Assembly: GCF_011082085.1 (NCBI RefSeq)
Contig: NZ_CP041063.1
Span: 682,001 to 746,000, forward strand
DNA: 64,000 nucleotides
Reading direction: 5' to 3'
DNA from: Bacillus sp. Cs-700
Lineage (GTDB): Bacteria; Bacillota; Bacilli; Bacillales; Guptibacillaceae
The notes beneath the pieces are model-generated. The model was not told the DNA's origin. It searched no databases and saw only the letters and a program-made list of their open reading frames with translations. Made by a program: the position numbers and the translations under genes. Within the stretch, counting starts at the first letter, position 1, and each line of letters begins with the position of its first letter. Below, piece after piece: positions 35,392 to 43,470 of the stretch.

Positions 35392-35631
35392 ATGAGACAG
35401 CATCGAATCAATACGTTAAAACCAGGTGAACACTATAAAGCAAAAGAACTCGATAGTTTTGTATCGACAACTGATATTGTATTGCTAGCTAGTAATGCTT
35501 CACAACTTTTTTCTGATCCAGAGCGAGAATACAAAGTGGTTCATGAAGTTGAAGGATTTTTTGAACACTCGCCTGACGACGGTGAGAAATATTTCCGTGA
35601 TAAGCGCGCATATGTGGTTGAAAAAGTCTAA
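35392..35631 (+). CDS. Hypothetical 79-residue soluble protein
   Basis: A short acidic protein beginning MRQHRINTLKPGEHY, with no signal peptide and no cysteine. AAGGAGA lies nine bases before the ATG and a strong terminator follows, so it is a well-formed monocistronic gene. I do not recognise a family. A nucleic-acid or phage-like role is not suggested by the sequence. Confidence 0.6.
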   Translation: MRQHRINTLKPGEHYKAKELDSFVSTTDIVLLASNASQLFSDPEREYKVVHEVEGFFEHSPDDGEKYFRDKRAYVVEKV

Positions 35632-35651
35632 TAAGATGGTTGTATAGAGGA

Positions 35652-35693
35652 AGACAAAAGCACCTCTCCATATACGGAGAGGTGCTTTTGTCT
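35652..35693. terminator. Bidirectional terminator with an 18-bp stem
   Basis: AGACAAAAGCACCTCTCC and GGAGAGGTGCTTTTGTCT are fully complementary around a six-base loop. It separates convergent genes at 35392 and 35698. Confidence 0.88.
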
Positions 35694-35697
35694 AAAC

Positions 35698-36837
35698 TTA
35701 ATTTTTTGGCGGTCTTGGTCCAAAGAACTGATAGTAATGCGTTTTAATATCGCCATTGTATAGCTTACGATTCTTCGTCGCTCGCTTTCCGTAAACTTCC
35801 TGAAAGCGAGGATGAGAAGTTAGAATGTACACAGACCATGTATCAAGACGCTCACGGAACGCTTTGCCCATCTTCCGATACATATCTTCTACTTCTTCAC
35901 GTTCACCGAGTCGCTCCCCATATGGGGGATTACCAATAAGGGTCCCATATTCAAACTTTGAACTAACGTCCGTCACTTGCATTTGCTTGAATTGAATCAT
36001 ATCCCCAAATCCCGCTTCGAGAGCATTATTCTTAGAAAGATCAACCATTTTTGGATCAAGATCACTACCAAAGATGTGAAGAGGCTGATCATATTTTGCA
36101 AGGTCTTCAGCTTCAACCATAGCTTCTTCCCAGCGTTTCTTTCCAATCCACGCCCAATCTTCAGATGCAAATTCTCGATTAAATCCTGGTGCGATATTTT
36201 GGCCAATCATCGCTGCTTCAATCGGAAGTGTACCAGAGCCGCAAAATGGATCCATGAAAGGTTTATCGGCATTCCAATTTGTTAGCATCACCATAGCAGC
36301 CGCCATTGTTTCCTTTAGGGGCGCAGCACTATGCAGGTAACGATACCCTCTACGATGTAGACCTTTACCGCTTGTGTCGATTGTAAGAATAGCCGTATCC
36401 TTATGAATGGCCACTTCTATCTTAAATAGTGGTCCATCTTCTTCAAACCAAGAAACATTGTATTTTTCTTTCAAGCTTTCTACGATCGCTTTCTTCACAA
36501 TCGCCTGACAATCCGGTACACTGTATAACGTTGATTTAACAGAACGTCCGCTAACAGGAAATTCCGCATTTTCAGGTAACAGCTCTCCCCACGGTAATGC
36601 CTTTGTCGCTTCAAAAAGCTCGTCAAACGACGTCACTTTAAATTCGCCAACTTTTAGTTTAACTCGGTCAGCTGTTCTTAGCCAGTAATTCGAACGACAA
36701 ATCCCAATCTCATCACTCTCATAAGTAACCTTGCCATTTTCTACACGTACATTTTCAAAACCTAGATCCTTTACTTCACGAGCAACCAATGATTCGAGCC
36801 CCATGGTGGCCGTTGCAATTAATTCGTATTTCGCCAT
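35698..36837 (-). CDS. ypsC: THUMP-domain RNA m2G methyltransferase, RlmL/YpsC family
   Basis: A 379-residue methyltransferase. Residues about 50-160 form the THUMP RNA-binding domain; residues 165-375 are a Rossmann-fold SAM-dependent domain with FMDPFCGSGTLPIEAA (motif I) and the catalytic GNPPYGERLG (NPPY, motif IV). It most likely methylates guanine N2 in 23S rRNA. GGAGT lies seven bases before the ATG. Its position next to rnpB, gpsB and ypsA matches that of ypsC in B. subtilis. The usual C-terminal second methyltransferase of E. coli RlmL is not present. Confidence 0.9.
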   Translation of the reverse strand: MAKYELIATATMGLESLVAREVKDLGFENVRVENGKVTYESDEIGICRSNYWLRTADRVKLKVGEFKVTSFDELFEATKALPWGELLPENAEFPVSGRSVKSTLYSVPDCQAIVKKAIVESLKEKYNVSWFEEDGPLFKIEVAIHKDTAILTIDTSGKGLHRRGYRYLHSAAPLKETMAAAMVMLTNWNADKPFMDPFCGSGTLPIEAAMIGQNIAPGFNREFASEDWAWIGKKRWEEAMVEAEDLAKYDQPLHIFGSDLDPKMVDLSKNNALEAGFGDMIQFKQMQVTDVSSKFEYGTLIGNPPYGERLGEREEVEDMYRKMGKAFRERLDTWSVYILTSHPRFQEVYGKRATKNRKLYNGDIKTHYYQFFGPRPPKN

Positions 36838-36997
36838 CTATTCCACTCCAATCTTTTTCGCTCTTCTATGTAATAGTAATTGTCTTAGTAATCATACAAA
36901 AAATAAATAAGCTAGTCCAAATTGAATTTAATGAGGCATTACTTGTCACGAATTCCTCTTATGTTTTCCTATCAAACACGATTTATAGCCATAACGT

Positions 36998-37026
36998 ACA
37001 AAAAAGCCCCATAAGGGCTTTTCATC
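36998..37026 (-). terminator. Terminator of rnpB
   Basis: On the minus strand AAGCCCTTATGGGGCTTTTTTG: the AAGCCC/GGGCTT stem is followed by a T-run directly after the end of the RNase P RNA. Confidence 0.8.
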
Positions 37027-37029
37027 AAA

Positions 37030-37442
37030 GATGATAACGTTCTGTAAGCCATGTTCTGTTCTATCGTACTGCGAACGGGTCTCCCCTCGTACTCAAGTGG
37101 TAATCATCTATCTCCAGACGCGTCCTCACCGCCTGGCTTTCTCTCCGTTTAATTCCTTCGAGAAAGCTCCCCTACCATAATTTGGGTTTCTCGCTCGTGG
37201 GGTTTACCTCGTTCCACTCTTAATGTTTCCATTAAGACTTCGTCACTGTGGCACTTTCAGAGTATTCGGGCCATATCCGCTAAGAACTTAGGCCGTTTCC
37301 CCGCCGTTAGCCCAATTGGACTACCCTGACTTATTGTTTCATCAGGCACGAACACTACGATCATCTCAGACCGTGCGAGCATGGACTTTCCTCTATATGC
37401 TACTTACGTGTAGCATACAGCGATCACCCGAACGTTATCATT
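37030..37442 (-). ncRNA. rnpB: RNase P RNA, B-type
   Basis: The catalytic RNA that processes the 5' end of tRNA precursors. On the minus strand the conserved blocks appear in order: AACGTTCGGGTGATCGCTG (P1/P2 start), GAGGAAAGTCCATGCTCGCA, CGTAGTGTTCGTGCC, CTAACGGCGGGGAAACGGCC, GTGCCACAGTGACGAAG, GGTAAACCCCACGAG, and the 3' end ATGGCTTACAGAACGTTATC that pairs with the start to close P1. The wording and length (about 410 bases) match the Bacillus B-type molecule. Ends are placed by P1 pairing and may be off by a few bases. It lies between gpsB and ypsC as in B. subtilis. Confidence 0.97.
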
Positions 37443-37565
37443 ATTAGGACAGCAAAAGCAATTATATCTTATATTCTGCTTAGATGCAAGGTTGCTTAGT
37501 GAAATGTTTTTGTTTTTGTTTCTGTAATAAATAGTATAGTACGGTAATTGAAATTTATCAAGTAC

Positions 37566-37597
37566 TAAAAAAATAAACCACCAATCGGCGGTTTATT
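37566..37597 (-). terminator. Terminator of gpsB
   Basis: On the minus strand AATAAACCGCC and GGTGGTTTATT form a long stem with a GATT loop, followed by seven T residues. It overlaps the last codons of gpsB. Confidence 0.85.
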
Positions 37598-37913
37598 CAT
37601 ACAACTTACTTCCAAAAACATGTTTTTCTAAATTAGAAAGTCGCTTTAAAATATCATAGTTCGTATTTCCTGGTTGCGTTTGAGATCGCGTCTGCTGTCG
37701 CTTTTGCTGCTCAGACAATCGATCCATTTCTCTTCTTAAACGCGTGTTTTCTTGACGTAGTTGTTCGATATCGTTCTCAAAACGCTCATAATCTTTAATC
37801 ACGACATCTAGAAACTTATCAACGTCGTCCTGGTCATATCCGCGAAATCCGCTTTTAAAATCTTTTTCAAGAATATCCTTAGCTGTTAATTGAGTCGGTT
37901 GTTGCTCGGCCAT
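37593..37913 (-). CDS. gpsB: Cell-cycle protein GpsB, DivIVA-like
   Basis: A 106-residue DivIVA/GpsB protein. Residues 8-65 form the DivIVA-type membrane-binding/coiled-coil head ([32 protein letters not shown]), followed by a Gln/Arg-rich linker (about 66-82) and the C-terminal trimerisation helix [17 protein letters not shown]. It links PBP1 and other wall enzymes to the division site. AGGTG precedes the ATG by five bases. It lies between ypsA and rnpB, as in B. subtilis. Confidence 0.95.
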   Translation of the reverse strand: MAEQQPTQLTAKDILEKDFKSGFRGYDQDDVDKFLDVVIKDYERFENDIEQLRQENTRLRREMDRLSEQQKRQQTRSQTQPGNTNYDILKRLSNLEKHVFGSKLYE

Positions 37914-38003
37914 TTTATCACCTCTGTATGTATGCGATTATTGTCTTTATTTTATTCTTCCAAAAGAGTTCCCTCTTGTCAATTGGAATCTCTTCAATTC
38001 GCC

Positions 38004-38585
38004 TTATTGCTTGTAAAAATCTGGATCACTTTCACGTAAATCCTGTTCTAGTAAATCAAGATCAATCGGCGTGATTGTAAAAACTTCGTACGTTGCATCT
38101 GTTCTCTGTCTGTTCTTCACTTCTTTTAAGTAATAATCTGGAGAACCTGGTGTTTCTTCGTCGTATAAAACGAGCATTGCGTGACTTTTTCGAACTAAAA
38201 ATTCATTCTTCGCTTTTAACTGTCCTGGATTTTCATAGGGACGGCTTGTAATCGATTCAACAAAATCAGCTTCCGAGAGTATCATATTATAAAAATCTTG
38301 CGTCGGTTCTTTCCATTTGCTTTCTTGTTCCAAAAATGGCGTTAAGACAGCAAGCTTTAAATCAGGATAAAGCTCTCTCAAATCAAGGGCCACTTCACCC
38401 GCCCAGAGTTCCACTCCCGTCTGTCCACTTATTAAAATCCATTCCACATCTTTTTCTTCAATTAGCTGTGACATTCTTCCTTGTAAAGCAGCCTTTATAA
38501 TTGGAAGACCTGGATGATCATCATTAAATATTCCTAACTCGTGTGCCTTATAACCAGTAACAAGCAAAACGTTTGCATTTGCCAC
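38004..38585 (-). CDS. ypsA: YpsA, DUF1273/SLOG-family protein
   Basis: A 193-residue Rossmann-like SLOG-superfamily protein. The opening NVLLVTGYKAHELGIF (about 5-20) and the ISGQTGVELWAGEVALDL stretch (near 55-72) are the two halves of the family's nucleotide-type site. In B. subtilis and Staphylococcus aureus YpsA influences cell division and is encoded next to gpsB, as here. It starts with GTG at 38585, six bases after GGAGGT. Its ligand is unknown. Confidence 0.92.
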   Translation of the reverse strand: MANANVLLVTGYKAHELGIFNDDHPGLPIIKAALQGRMSQLIEEKDVEWILISGQTGVELWAGEVALDLRELYPDLKLAVLTPFLEQESKWKEPTQDFYNMILSEADFVESITSRPYENPGQLKAKNEFLVRKSHAMLVLYDEETPGSPDYYLKEVKNRQRTDATYEVFTITPIDLDLLEQDLRESDPDFYKQ

Positions 38586-38604
38586 TTACACACCTCCTAT
38601 GTAA

Positions 38605-38632
38605 AAACGAACTGGATGCCCAGTTCGTTTCA
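38605..38632 (-). terminator. Terminator of cotD
   Basis: On the minus strand AACGAACTGG and CCAGTTCGTT form a 10-bp stem with a four-base loop, followed by TTTTT-like sequence. It separates cotD from ypsA. Confidence 0.8.
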
Positions 38633-38640
38633 TTATTTCA

Positions 38641-39165
38641 TTATTTTCTTCTCTTTTGAGCCGGACTTACTTGCCCATACATACCATTTGGCCCTTGCAT
38701 AGCCCCTGCCACTTGAGATGGACTTGTAGGCGCGTATCCTGCCGGCATAGCACCGGTTGGACGTGGCGGTGGATAGTTATTCATATGTGATGCTAACACT
38801 TCATCTGACTCCGTTAAAGGATAACTATGATTGTGCTCATACATATGATGATGAACATTTTTGATATGGGTAGGATGAATGTGATCGACGTTGTGCTTAT
38901 AGTAATGATTCTTCACACAACATTTTGTTGGATATACAACAGGACTTGTTGAACATGGACCTCCTGGACCTTGCATGGCTGGACTTACCTGACCTGGCAT
39001 GCCGCCTTTCATAGCAGGGCTTACTTGATTCGGCATATTCGCATTTGGTCCCTGCATAGCTGGACTCACTTGATTCGGCATATTCGCATTCGGTCCCTGC
39101 ATAGCTGGACTCACCTGATTTGGCATATTTCCATTTGGTCCCATGCGATGATGTCTATGAAACAT
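38641..39165 (-). CDS. cotD: Spore coat protein CotD with tandem N-terminal repeats
   Basis: A 174-residue coat protein, rich in His, Pro, Asn and Met. The central part PTKCCVKNHYYKHNVDHIHPTHIKNVHHHMYEHNHSYP-like region (about 82-118) is the CotD core with its CC pair and HIHPTH motif. Ahead of it are three 15-residue repeats GPNxNMPNQVSPAMQ (residues 9-53) and a fourth shorter copy; another copy is at the C-terminus. B. subtilis CotD is about 75 residues, so this one is more than doubled by repeats. GGGGG precedes the ATG. It has a sigma-K-like promoter and sits at the syntenic place between ypsA and mrfB. Confidence 0.88.
   Translation of the reverse strand: MFHRHHRMGPNGNMPNQVSPAMQGPNANMPNQVSPAMQGPNANMPNQVSPAMKGGMPGQVSPAMQGPGGPCSTSPVVYPTKCCVKNHYYKHNVDHIHPTHIKNVHHHMYEHNHSYPLTESDEVLASHMNNYPPPRPTGAMPAGYAPTSPSQVAGAMQGPNGMYGQVSPAQKRRK
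39007..39141 (-). repeat. Three tandem 45-base repeats inside cotD
   Basis: Three nearly identical 45-base units encode GPNxNMPNQVSPAM(Q/K). They differ by a few silent changes, so recent slippage or selection for a repeat is likely. Copy number may vary between strains. Confidence 0.85.
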
Positions 39166-39204
39166 AGTGTAGGTTCCCCCTTCTTAATTTGGTGATTTCC
39201 CTAC

Positions 39205-39232
39205 TAGCCTATGTTCATTGCGATGTACATGT
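39205..39232 (-). promoter_or_regulatory. Sigma-K-type promoter of cotD
   Basis: On the minus strand AC (39232-39231), 17 bases, CATAGGCTA (39213-39205), matching the mother-cell sigma-K pattern AC-N16/17-CATANNNTA. It fits the known sigma-K control of cotD. Confidence 0.6.
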
Positions 39233-39279
39233 ACTGTGTATTCGTCCTTATTTCCCTAATCTTCACCTGAAATTCACGC

Positions 39280-39414
39280 CTATTTTTGAACAATGACCTC
39301 ATTGTCACTGTAATTCTGAGCTGAATCACTAATTTGACTCATCACAACGACTGTTAAAGCAATTACTATAAAGAACATGACCATGATTACCTGTTTCAAT
39401 TTCCATCTCTCCAT
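39280..39414 (-). CDS. Small single-pass membrane protein, hypothetical
   Basis: 44 codons from ATG 39414, or 39 from a TTG whose GGAGAG site is better placed. Residues about 9-26 (VIMVMFFIVIALTVVVM) are a clear hydrophobic helix, followed by a polar tail SQISDSAQNYSDNEVIVQK. No family is recognised. The translation signals are weak, so this stays tentative. Confidence 0.4.
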   Translation of the reverse strand: MERWKLKQVIMVMFFIVIALTVVVMSQISDSAQNYSDNEVIVQK

Positions 39415-39583
39415 TACATTCAATCTGAACTATTTCTAAAAAAACTCAGAAACTTCAATATACTACTCAAAGTTACAACAAGACACGACAATTGTAAACG
39501 GTGTTTCAACAAGTTTTCTAAAAGAAATCGTCGAAAGAATGCCCTTTATGCGCTTGCCCGGGGAATAATGAAAAGAAATAAAG

Positions 39584-40306
39584 CTATTTCCTACCAAATA
39601 CGAGATTATCCCTCGCAATTCGCTTTCTTATTTCCTCATCATGACCGTCGTTCATGTCCAACTTGTGAAACATTACTAATAAAAGTTCAGCAGTCATTTT
39701 GGCGTCATTTAGAGCATGGTGGCGTTCATGACAATCAATATTAAGTTTTCTTATTAACGAGTCAAGCTGAGGATTACTTCGTGGAAATAATTCCTTAGCA
39801 AGTGCTTCAGAATCTAAATATGGCGGCAAGTAGTCCGGTAATCCCCATCTTTGAATAAGGTTTTGCAGAAAATAAACGTCAAATTTAACAGGATGAGCAA
39901 CAAGAGTTGTTCCTTTACTAAAGGATAGAAATTCTTCAAAAGCCTCGATAAACGTCCATCCTGCACGAATTTCATCAATTGATAAGCCGGTTAGTTGCCG
40001 AACAAATCTCGGAACTTTCTTAATCGGACGGACTATGCGATAAAAAGACTCTTCAAGAATACGACCTTCAATAAGATCAACTTTAACTGCTCCAATTGAG
40101 ATCACTTCATCTCCAATCGCTGGATAAAAGCCCGTTGTTTCAAGATCAAAAACCGTAAAATAACGGCTACTTGATTCTTGATATAACAATAATGAATCAT
40201 ACAAGCGTTCATATACAGGTAACGTTTTGTCTGTTTTTATTTTTTTTTGCCATTTTAAGCGGTCATAAAGATAATAACGCAATAATTTAAAACCTATGGA
40301 CGACAT
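39584..40306 (-). CDS. DnaQ-like DEDDh 3'-5' exonuclease
   Basis: A 240-residue protein. The exonuclease domain starts near residue 49: ExoI FDLETTG (Asp54, Glu56), ExoII around VAHPVKFDVYF, and ExoIII HHALNDAKMTAEL with the DEDDh His-Asp pair. It resembles the proofreading epsilon-type domain and could degrade DNA or RNA ends in repair. GGAGT precedes the ATG. It starts two bases past the DUF294 gene and so is cotranscribed with it. This coupling of an epsilon-like exonuclease and a DUF294 protein occurs in other bacteria too. Confidence 0.85.
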   Translation of the reverse strand: MSSIGFKLLRYYLYDRLKWQKKIKTDKTLPVYERLYDSLLLYQESSSRYFTVFDLETTGFYPAIGDEVISIGAVKVDLIEGRILEESFYRIVRPIKKVPRFVRQLTGLSIDEIRAGWTFIEAFEEFLSFSKGTTLVAHPVKFDVYFLQNLIQRWGLPDYLPPYLDSEALAKELFPRSNPQLDSLIRKLNIDCHERHHALNDAKMTAELLLVMFHKLDMNDGHDEEIRKRIARDNLVFGRK

Positions 40307-40308
40307 TG

Positions 40309-42213
40309 TTAAATACTCCGATTCCTACGGAAGCTCAATTCACTTACTTGCTGCATTCTCTTTGCAACTAGTAGTGCTTCCCTCATTTTCCTTCTCTCTT
40401 CTTTCTCCCATTCAATCGGCCTCACTAAATTAGAGATCTCAGACCCTTTCTCCAATTGATACAGATTTTGCCTTACTCGAAAGGTATACAAATAATGAAG
40501 CGATGTTTCAATATTAATGACATCACGATGGTGAAAAATTTCTTTCTTCTTTAGTTCGTGTAATCGTTTAATCGTGTTTACTTCCTCTACACCATATTTC
40601 ATCGCAAAGATTCGGATGCCGTTCACAATTTGCATAATGGCGGCTTTCTTAAGATCAAGCGTTTTTTCTTTTCCGCGAAGCTGTAATTTCCCAAGAGGAT
40701 TAAGCGGAACGCGAAATCTAATTGTATCTTTCATTAACAGCATTTGTAGCGTATGTGCTTTTCGAATTCGTTCTGTTATACGACTTCTGAGCGCTCGTGC
40801 TAAATCAAAGTCCCCATACACAGGGCGAAAGTCCATAAAGATCGTAAAGTTACGAATTTCTTCAGCATCTGTTTCCGTAATCCATCGATTCACTTCTGTT
40901 TGCCAATTTGAGAGAGACCTTCTCCACTTCTCATTTTTGGCCATAATTCCGCCATCACATTCTGGCAAACCACATGTTGTAAGCATTGCATTGATTTTCT
41001 CTGCAAACACTTTAAAAAATGTTTCGATTTCTGTTTTATGTTCAAGATGTTCATAATCATCGATAATTAGACCATTATCCTGATCTGTGCTGAAGGCCTG
41101 TTCCTTTCTTCCTTCACTTCCCATCACAATAAAACAGTAGTTCACAGGTGCTCTTCCGTATCCTTCTCTTATCATTTCCTTTTCAGCCAGTAAAATAATG
41201 CGACGGTGCATTTCATCATTATAATTGGACATCATTTCACATATCTCATACCCCAATGTATTAGCATAGAGTAATTCTTGAATAAAGGCACGAAACTCTT
41301 CATGAATAGGAGGAGAAAGATTCATTATTTCATCAAGTTCTTTTGCTCTTGATAAGCGATAAGATAAATCGAGATAAGCAGATTCTTGAATGCCGAGAAA
41401 AGATTTCGCAGAAACCATTCCTACTATGCGATCTCGCTTTATTACGGGTAACAATGACACTTTATGAAATTTCAAATAAGCAAGCGCTTCGTAACTAAAC
41501 GCATCTTCCTCCACGAGATTGGGTTTCTGATACATCCATTTATGAATCGGATCCTGGTATTGTCCCATCGTAAGGGCATTGATGATTTCCAGAGGAGTAA
41601 CCGTTCCTAACACACTCTCACGATCTTCACTAACGATTACACCATCATAATTTTTCGTTCGAAAAAGATCCGCTGTTTCCAGTACCGTATAAGTAGGAGG
41701 AATTGTTACCTTGGAATCCATAATAGCACTGACTCTCGTTCGATAAAGAGCGATGTTTTCTCCATCTGATTCGCGATCTCTCTCCTGCTTAATTTCATCA
41801 TAGAGACTACGCATCCGTTCCCCAATTGTATCGAGAACATTATGCGAAAAAGCAGGGTTTTCTGTCATAATCTTTAACATGACTTCTTTTTTGATTTGAA
41901 TGACCTGACAATCCTCATTTGCTTGAACTGAAAAAGTCATCGACTCATCCGTTAACATAATCATTAACCCGACCAGGTCGCCCGGGTAGTAAAATCGCAT
42001 CGTAGCCTGCTGGCCATTTGCTTTATGAACGATGTTTTTTGCAATACCAGTAACAAGGAGATAAAGGGTATTTGCATCTTCATCTTCATGATACAAAAAT
42101 TCACCTTTCTGATAAGTAGAGAATTTGGCAGATGCCATTAATTTCTCAATCTCTTCATCACTCAGTGAATGGAAAGGTTCCTTTTTCTTAAGTACATCAT
42201 AGAAATCCTGCAT
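40309..42213 (-). CDS. Cyclic-nucleotide-binding, CBS-pair and DUF294 nucleotidyltransferase protein
   Basis: A 634-residue multidomain protein. Residues about 10-135 are a cyclic-nucleotide-binding (CRP-like) domain; two CBS domains follow (about 155-275); the DUF294 nucleotidyltransferase domain starts near 330 with GSEGRKEQAFSTDQDNGL, which has the GS...D.D signature; a C-terminal helical domain closes it. There is no DNA-binding domain, so it is not a transcription factor. The ATG at 42213 has GGAGG five bases upstream. It lies four bases before the exonuclease gene and 15 bases after mrfB. The function is unknown; it looks like a small-molecule-regulated nucleotidyltransferase. Confidence 0.87.
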   Translation of the reverse strand: MQDFYDVLKKKEPFHSLSDEEIEKLMASAKFSTYQKGEFLYHEDEDANTLYLLVTGIAKNIVHKANGQQATMRFYYPGDLVGLMIMLTDESMTFSVQANEDCQVIQIKKEVMLKIMTENPAFSHNVLDTIGERMRSLYDEIKQERDRESDGENIALYRTRVSAIMDSKVTIPPTYTVLETADLFRTKNYDGVIVSEDRESVLGTVTPLEIINALTMGQYQDPIHKWMYQKPNLVEEDAFSYEALAYLKFHKVSLLPVIKRDRIVGMVSAKSFLGIQESAYLDLSYRLSRAKELDEIMNLSPPIHEEFRAFIQELLYANTLGYEICEMMSNYNDEMHRRIILLAEKEMIREGYGRAPVNYCFIVMGSEGRKEQAFSTDQDNGLIIDDYEHLEHKTEIETFFKVFAEKINAMLTTCGLPECDGGIMAKNEKWRRSLSNWQTEVNRWITETDAEEIRNFTIFMDFRPVYGDFDLARALRSRITERIRKAHTLQMLLMKDTIRFRVPLNPLGKLQLRGKEKTLDLKKAAIMQIVNGIRIFAMKYGVEEVNTIKRLHELKKKEIFHHRDVINIETSLHYLYTFRVRQNLYQLEKGSEISNLVRPIEWEKEERRKMREALLVAKRMQQVSELSFRRNRSI

Positions 42214-42228
42214 AACAACCTCCAATCG

Positions 42229-43470
42229 TTAACGGGCTTCCTTTTGCTCCAGCCGTTCAATTCTCTTCATATACAACAACCGATCATTCTCTTCTTTATC
42301 TTTTAAAATCCGTTTCTTCTCTTTCCACTTTTGATAAGCGGATAAAGCATAATATAGCGCTTTTTCATAGTCTTTCTCTTTATGCTCGTAATATTTGGCA
42401 AGTTCAATGTCACAGTCTTCATCATCTGTATTCTGTGATAACGCAAGCCAGATATCGATAGATTTATGAATTTGATCTTGTTTTTTGTAAATTAGAGCAA
42501 GCGCTTTTTTCGCTTCTTTCTCATAACGTCCAATTGTTTTTGCATAAAGTATCGCAGCGTGATCTTCTTCTCCTACCGCTTCCCACCAACGAGCAGATTG
42601 ATACTGCTCCTCAGCGGTTAACGACTTCCCTTCCACGTCGAGCAGAAGATGAGACATTCGAATATAAAGCGTAATTAACGACAAAATATCTTCTTCGTTG
42701 TGCTTTAATACCCCTTCAATGAGCTCAGGATCAGGATCTTTAACAAATTCAAAATAAAGCATAGGGGCTAAATAGCCTGGAATGTCTTCCTTACGCTCAA
42801 AACCTAACTGCTGTTCTTCTACATTGGCGAGTCTAACAGAGTCCATTTCATTTTTCCAAAAACGTCTTGCCCCGTGCAAAAGATCAAAGTGGCCAAATTG
42901 AGGTAACTTCGGTACTTGCTCGCGTATTAACGTATGACGTGTTTTCACCTGCGGCCAATCAAACGCTTTGCCATTGTACGTCACAAGGTTCTTCAGTTCG
43001 TTCACGTCGTCGAGAAAAGCCTTGTACATAGGCACCTCCGCACCTGGGCCAGGCAAAAAATACTGATTAATAGATATTCCCTTTTCTGTATACTGGCTAT
43101 ATCCGAGTAAAAAAATAGTATTGCCAACTCCACCACCAAGACCTGTTGTTTCTGTATCAAAAAACAGTAAATCAGAAGGGGTAAGATGCTTAGACGAAAG
43201 CGGATGAGCACGGTGGTGATTATTCCAGCGTTCCACCACGTTTTCAAGCTCTTGAAACACATAACGACCATGCTGATAGCTAGTTGGATATTGCTTTTTT
43301 CTTACAAGTGCATAGTCTCCGTCAAGAAAATAGGGATGAGCATGAAGCTCTTTCCATTTTTGAAGGTGAGGCACGTCCATAGTAGGCTGCTCCACTTTCG
43401 CTTTAACGTCATCCGCTTCGCTCAGGTTCATATGCTTTTTCATTCGATTTAATTTAGCTTTCAGTGACAT
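42229..43470 (-). CDS. mrfB: Mitomycin repair exonuclease MrfB (YprB)
   Basis: A 413-residue protein. A DnaQ-like exonuclease domain has FFDTETTGLGGG (Asp105, Glu107), FDLLHGARRFW and HNEEDILSLITL with the last acidic pair; the C-terminal third (about 290-413) shows TPR-like helices. In B. subtilis MrfB is the exonuclease partner of MrfA in repair of mitomycin C lesions. The ATG overlaps the end of mrfA by 17 bases, so they are translationally coupled. Length equals that of the B. subtilis protein. Confidence 0.92.
   Translation of the reverse strand: MSLKAKLNRMKKHMNLSEADDVKAKVEQPTMDVPHLQKWKELHAHPYFLDGDYALVRKKQYPTSYQHGRYVFQELENVVERWNNHHRAHPLSSKHLTPSDLLFFDTETTGLGGGVGNTIFLLGYSQYTEKGISINQYFLPGPGAEVPMYKAFLDDVNELKNLVTYNGKAFDWPQVKTRHTLIREQVPKLPQFGHFDLLHGARRFWKNEMDSVRLANVEEQQLGFERKEDIPGYLAPMLYFEFVKDPDPELIEGVLKHNEEDILSLITLYIRMSHLLLDVEGKSLTAEEQYQSARWWEAVGEEDHAAILYAKTIGRYEKEAKKALALIYKKQDQIHKSIDIWLALSQNTDDEDCDIELAKYYEHKEKDYEKALYYALSAYQKWKEKKRILKDKEENDRLLYMKRIERLEQKEAR

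Noticed and set aside
37030-37442. Protein-coding frames across the rnpB region
   Set aside because: No good frame exists, and the sequence matches the conserved RNase P RNA blocks.
39007-39141. CRISPR array
   Set aside because: The 45-base repeats are contiguous, lack spacers and are in frame within cotD.
40574-41056. 160-residue plus-strand frame
   Set aside because: It lies fully inside the DUF294 gene on the minus strand; the minus-strand protein has clear domains.
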